Below are positions 60,958 to 64,000 of a stretch of 64,000 bases of DNA, piece by piece. The stretch spans positions 1-64,000 of the forward strand of contig CASEUJ010000040.1 in assembly GCA_949291125.1 (NCBI GenBank), given 5' to 3'. Position numbers and translations under genes: made by a program. How positions within the stretch are numbered: position 1 is the first letter of the stretch; every line of letters starts with the position of its first letter. Origin of the DNA: an uncultured Ruminococcus sp. GTDB lineage: Bacteria; Bacillota; Clostridia; Oscillospirales; Ruminococcaceae. The notes below the pieces were generated by a model that worked only from the letters and a program-made list of their open reading frames with translations, ran no database searches and was not told the origin of the DNA.

Positions 60958-63915
60958 TTAGTTCAGAATCCGTATCAGTTCATTTGCCACAAGTTGTGCG
61001 ACTGCACTTGCACCGGTTTCGGTGAAGTGAGTCATGTCAGTATCAGACAATTCTGTAGAGATCAGATGATAAGTATACGCCGTATCGTAACCAATGGCGT
61101 TATAATGCGCTACCATCAATGCATTCAGATCGATATATGGAACCTGATAATATGCTGCAATCTGTTTTATAGCATCGCAGTAATTCTGATAGCTGCCCTC
61201 AAACTGTCCGGTGGCGGCATTATATGCCTTAAGTCCCAGAACCGTTGTCACTAGTACCGGCGTACCTCCTTTTTCAAGTGCTCCCTCAATATATTTGGCA
61301 ATGTAGAATTCAAAACTTCCCTCTGTTCCAGGTACACTGCCACAAACCGGTGCATAACGTTCCGCATTGTTATAAGCAGAGTCGTTGATGCCAAACTGAA
61401 CTAACAGATAATCTCCCGGCTGCATCTCATCGAGGATTGCATCGAGTCTGCCATTATCATAAAAGCTCTTGGAACTTCTACCAGCAATTGCATGATTGGA
61501 AACGGTATAGCCTTCCGGCAAATAATTTTCCAGATACGCACCCCATCCTTGCTGTGGTGCATAGCTTGCACGATAAGTCTGTACAGTTGAATCACCTGCA
61601 ATAAAGATCGTTGTATCTGACGAAGGCGTCGGATCCGGTATGGGATCTGACTGCGGTGGGATATAGGTCTCGGCGATTGGCTCTTCTGTCTGCTCGAGAT
61701 AGAGCGTATCAAAATTCGGAGCACCCTCCTCTACCATCGACGTCATACGGATCACATTTTCTCCGGCTTTCAGCGGAAGTACAATGCCGCGTTCGCTCCA
61801 TGTCGTCCAGCTGCCTGTAGTCAAAAAGTCCTGCATCCAATAGTCTTTTGCACCGTTGACTTCAATTTTCATGGCACGGTTTATATTACTGCCATTTGCT
61901 GTGCGGAAAGAACAGAGATAGTTGCCGTCCTCCGGCACATTCACATTCCATTCCAAAAAACTGCCAACACAATTATCAAGATTCACATATGCCTCATCGG
62001 TAAAGCCGGCATTGACTGATTCTGTTACTCCACGGCAGAAGGATGCATCAATCGCATAATACAATGCACTTTTTTTCTCATTTGCGGCAAATGACTTCTG
62101 ATTTAACAGATACTGCTGCATTGCCACGCAATCAGCAAGCCCAACTACACCGTCTGCGTTAGTATCTGCGAATCGACGCTCTGCACGTGTCAGATGCGGT
62201 ATGAATACCTGTTGACGCATTAAGGCGAAATCAATACCGTTTATTTGTCCATCCTGATTTAGATCCCCCAAAATACCACCTGGTTCCCCAGAAGCAAATG
62301 TCACCGGTTCTAGCGTCCATGCCTGGCACGCATGACCATTGCGTTCCCACTGCTGCACATTTGCACCGCTCTCTGTGTTAGCGTTCTTGACTTCCACGCA
62401 CCGTGCATCCTGAGAAGATTTTGTAACAATGCAATAAGAGCCATCCGAATTCTGAAGAAACTTAAACTTTTGTGCATCGGCATAAGTATTCGACCAGATG
62501 CCAATATTGGTGCCATTGTCCGGTGCACCATAAGCAAGATCAAGCAGATAAGTTTCACCCCCACTGAGGGCGTTGTAAACTTGATAATACCCATCAGGAT
62601 CTGCCTGAACGCGCCAGAGATACGCTTCATCAAGCCGATTACAAAGCTGTTGAGAAACATTTGCGCCATCTGCACCAACGCCACCCTCTACTGCCATGTA
62701 TAGCCCACTATTCTGATTGCGTAGCAAATACCATGTGTTTTCTGTAATTTCTGCACCGACCTCCGGCTCAGTCGCCCGATCCCATGCAATGGCATTTGCG
62801 GCAAGTTCTGCCAGTTTCATCGCGCCCTGGCGATTGGGATGCAGCGTGTCATTCTCCATATAAAGTGCAGTCGTTGCCTCCTGACCAATGGAAACACAGT
62901 AGTCAAAGAACAGGCGAAATAGATCCAGCACTTCAACGTCTTGTTCTGTGCCGATCTGATCCAGCGTACTGCCAAACCATCTGCCGGTGAGATTCGGATG
63001 CTCTGTGATGTCGTTGGCACGCCCTTGTTGTTTGATAAGAATCACGCGCATACCTTTTGCTTTTGCGCGCTGTACCATGTCTGTGACGACCGTATAATAT
63101 TCCTCTGCATTGGAATAGTTGGTGTCATTGATGCCGATCGAAATGATGTAAATATCTCCAGATTTCCCATATGTTTCAATGACATCGAACTGTCCTGCCT
63201 CGACAAAGCCCTTGGCATATTGCCCGCTTGCCGCCATGTTGCGTACCTGCCATTTGTTGGTATCGAGGAGCTGCGGCAAAACCTGTCCCCAGCCGGCCTG
63301 AACGCTGGTATCCAGCGGATAGTAATTGCAAACCGTAGAATCGCCGCACATCCAGATCGTCGGCGGCAGCTGCGTTTCATTCGAAACCCATGTGATTTCT
63401 AATGTGCTGATCGAAAAGGCATAGCCCTCTTTCCCGGCAGCAGCACGAATGTTCAGCTGTCCGTCAGTGATTGGCAAAAGAATCGAATCTTTCGCCAGAT
63501 CGCCGGTCATATTGACGATCTGAAGCATACCCTCCATGTAAATGCTGGTGCGGTTGGTGTTGCCAAGTGTGACTGTTATCTGATAAAGTCCGTTCGGCAA
63601 ATCCACATCAAACGTGTTGCTTGCGTTTTTCGTATCTGTGAACTGTACGGCATCGCTGTATACGCCGCTTCCGGAAGCCGCAACATCCCGGACACCTGCA
63701 GTGCTTCGAAAGCCATAGCCCAGCGTTGCATCATAGCCTTGTGCCGCACTGACGGAGGTATAACCGTTTTCTACCACCTCACCAAAGTCAAACATCCAAT
63801 TCGAGCTTGCTGCTGATACAGTCCCTGGTAGATACCCCGTCAGGTGAAATCCAAATAACACCATCATCAGACAGAGCAGCCATGCGAAAATCCGTTTACC
63901 CATTGTAAGTTTCAT
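60958..63915 (-). CDS. Secreted two-headed SGNH (CE12-like) esterase with ricin lectin, dockerin and CBM
   Basis: A 985-residue secreted protein. Signal peptide about 1-36. Residues 38-180: beta domain starting MFDFGEV, common before rhamnogalacturonan acetylesterases. Residues 185-380: first SGNH domain, Ser193 in GDST, SIGINDTNY, Asp356/His359 in NDTLHPN. Residues 392-545: ricin-type beta-trefoil (QQLCNRLDEAYLWRVQ). Residues 548-604: dockerin with loops GDLNQDGQINGID and ADTNADGVVGLAD. Residues 615-745: CBM35-like. After a Pro linker, 768-985: second SGNH domain, Ser776 in GDST, FGINDSAY, Asp960/His963 in DMTHF. It probably deacetylates pectin. AGGAGG lies seven bases before the start. Confidence 0.88.
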   Translation of the reverse strand: MKLTMGKRIFAWLLCLMMVLFGFHLTGYLPGTVSAASSNWMFDFGEVVENGYTSVSAAQGYDATLGYGFRSTAGVRDVAASGSGVYSDAVQFTDTKNASNTFDVDLPNGLYQITVTLGNTNRTSIYMEGMLQIVNMTGDLAKDSILLPITDGQLNIRAAAGKEGYAFSISTLEITWVSNETQLPPTIWMCGDSTVCNYYPLDTSVQAGWGQVLPQLLDTNKWQVRNMAASGQYAKGFVEAGQFDVIETYGKSGDIYIISIGINDTNYSNAEEYYTVVTDMVQRAKAKGMRVILIKQQGRANDITEHPNLTGRWFGSTLDQIGTEQDVEVLDLFRLFFDYCVSIGQEATTALYMENDTLHPNRQGAMKLAELAANAIAWDRATEPEVGAEITENTWYLLRNQNSGLYMAVEGGVGADGANVSQQLCNRLDEAYLWRVQADPDGYYQVYNALSGGETYLLDLAYGAPDNGTNIGIWSNTYADAQKFKFLQNSDGSYCIVTKSSQDARCVEVKNANTESGANVQQWERNGHACQAWTLEPVTFASGEPGGILGDLNQDGQINGIDFALMRQQVFIPHLTRAERRFADTNADGVVGLADCVAMQQYLLNQKSFAANEKKSALYYAIDASFCRGVTESVNAGFTDEAYVNLDNCVGSFLEWNVNVPEDGNYLCSFRTANGSNINRAMKIEVNGAKDYWMQDFLTTGSWTTWSERGIVLPLKAGENVIRMTSMVEEGAPNFDTLYLEQTEEPIAETYIPPQSDPIPDPTPSSDTTIFIAGDSTVQTYRASYAPQQGWGAYLENYLPEGYTVSNHAIAGRSSKSFYDNGRLDAILDEMQPGDYLLVQFGINDSAYNNAERYAPVCGSVPGTEGSFEFYIAKYIEGALEKGGTPVLVTTVLGLKAYNAATGQFEGSYQNYCDAIKQIAAYYQVPYIDLNALMVAHYNAIGYDTAYTYHLISTELSDTDMTHFTETGASAVAQLVANELIRILN

Positions 63916-64000
63916 CTCAGAACCTCCTGTTTAATTTCTTGCCACTGCAGCGTATACTTTTGGTATTTCCGGCAGTGCATAGTCTGTACCAAGGAAAAAG
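63916..64000. other. Upstream end of the window
   Basis: These 85 bases hold the AGGAGG ribosome site of the esterase gene (63922-63929 region) and otherwise nothing recognised; its promoter may lie outside the window. Confidence 0.5.

Overview
The window looks like chromosomal DNA of a low-to-mid GC anaerobic Firmicute, most likely a Ruminococcus-like member of the Oscillospiraceae. The reasons are type I dockerin modules on two secreted proteins, a lipoprotein with cohesin-like halves, a lipoprotein GH5 endoglucanase, a two-headed SGNH/CE12 pectin esterase, strong AGGAGG ribosome binding sites, AddAB rather than RecBCD, a PyrR attenuator and a sigma-G gene implying sporulation ability. No rRNA, tRNA, CRISPR array, phage or insertion sequence was found.

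Layout. 1-2060: a frameshifted HxlR-type regulator and a threonine/serine exporter with a structured leader. 2083-11571 (minus): the pyrimidine operon pyrR-pyrC-pyrF-carA-carB-pyrK-pyrD-ruvX behind a clear promoter and a PyrR-binding attenuator; pyrB and pyrE are not here. 11607-19499 (minus): addB-addA-rsmA. 19661-20107: an Lrp/AsnC regulator. 20266-32849 (minus): a long purine run purE-purC-purF paralogue-purF-purM-purN-purO-AICAR transformylase-purD, continuing into uvrC-rsmD-coaD and a coiled-coil gene. Here purH is replaced by two single-function enzymes, and there are two purF genes, one lacking the glutaminase nucleophile.

32960-35580 (minus): a membrane-anchored WG-like protein, a polyprenyl-phosphate glycosyltransferase and a Nudix hydrolase. 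35912-39172 (plus): a zinc-ribbon membrane protein, a DUF5685 protein and a DnaJ protein with a cysteine-rich tail, followed by a foldback repeat and a PP2C phosphatase. 39321-44080 (minus): pyruvate kinase, an amidohydrolase and PcrA helicase. 44517-47955: a secreted dockerin cysteine peptidase, a PrsA-like foldase (minus) and sigG with a sigma-F-like promoter. 48047-49678 (minus): glnB and amtB, with an attenuator-like leader. 49979-56247: a TVP38 protein (minus), the cohesin-like lipoprotein, a noncoding stretch with the second foldback repeat, a PIG-L deacetylase and a YfhO membrane protein. 56378-58993: tautomerase, Maf, GNAT and DUF4317 genes. 59061-63915: the GH5 lipoprotein and, convergent to it, the giant dockerin esterase.

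Taken together, most of the window is housekeeping nucleotide synthesis and DNA repair. The accessory interest lies in the cohesin/dockerin/glycoside-hydrolase genes from 44 kb on, in the non-standard purine enzymes and in several structured noncoding stretches. All functions are inferred by reading the sequence, without database searches.
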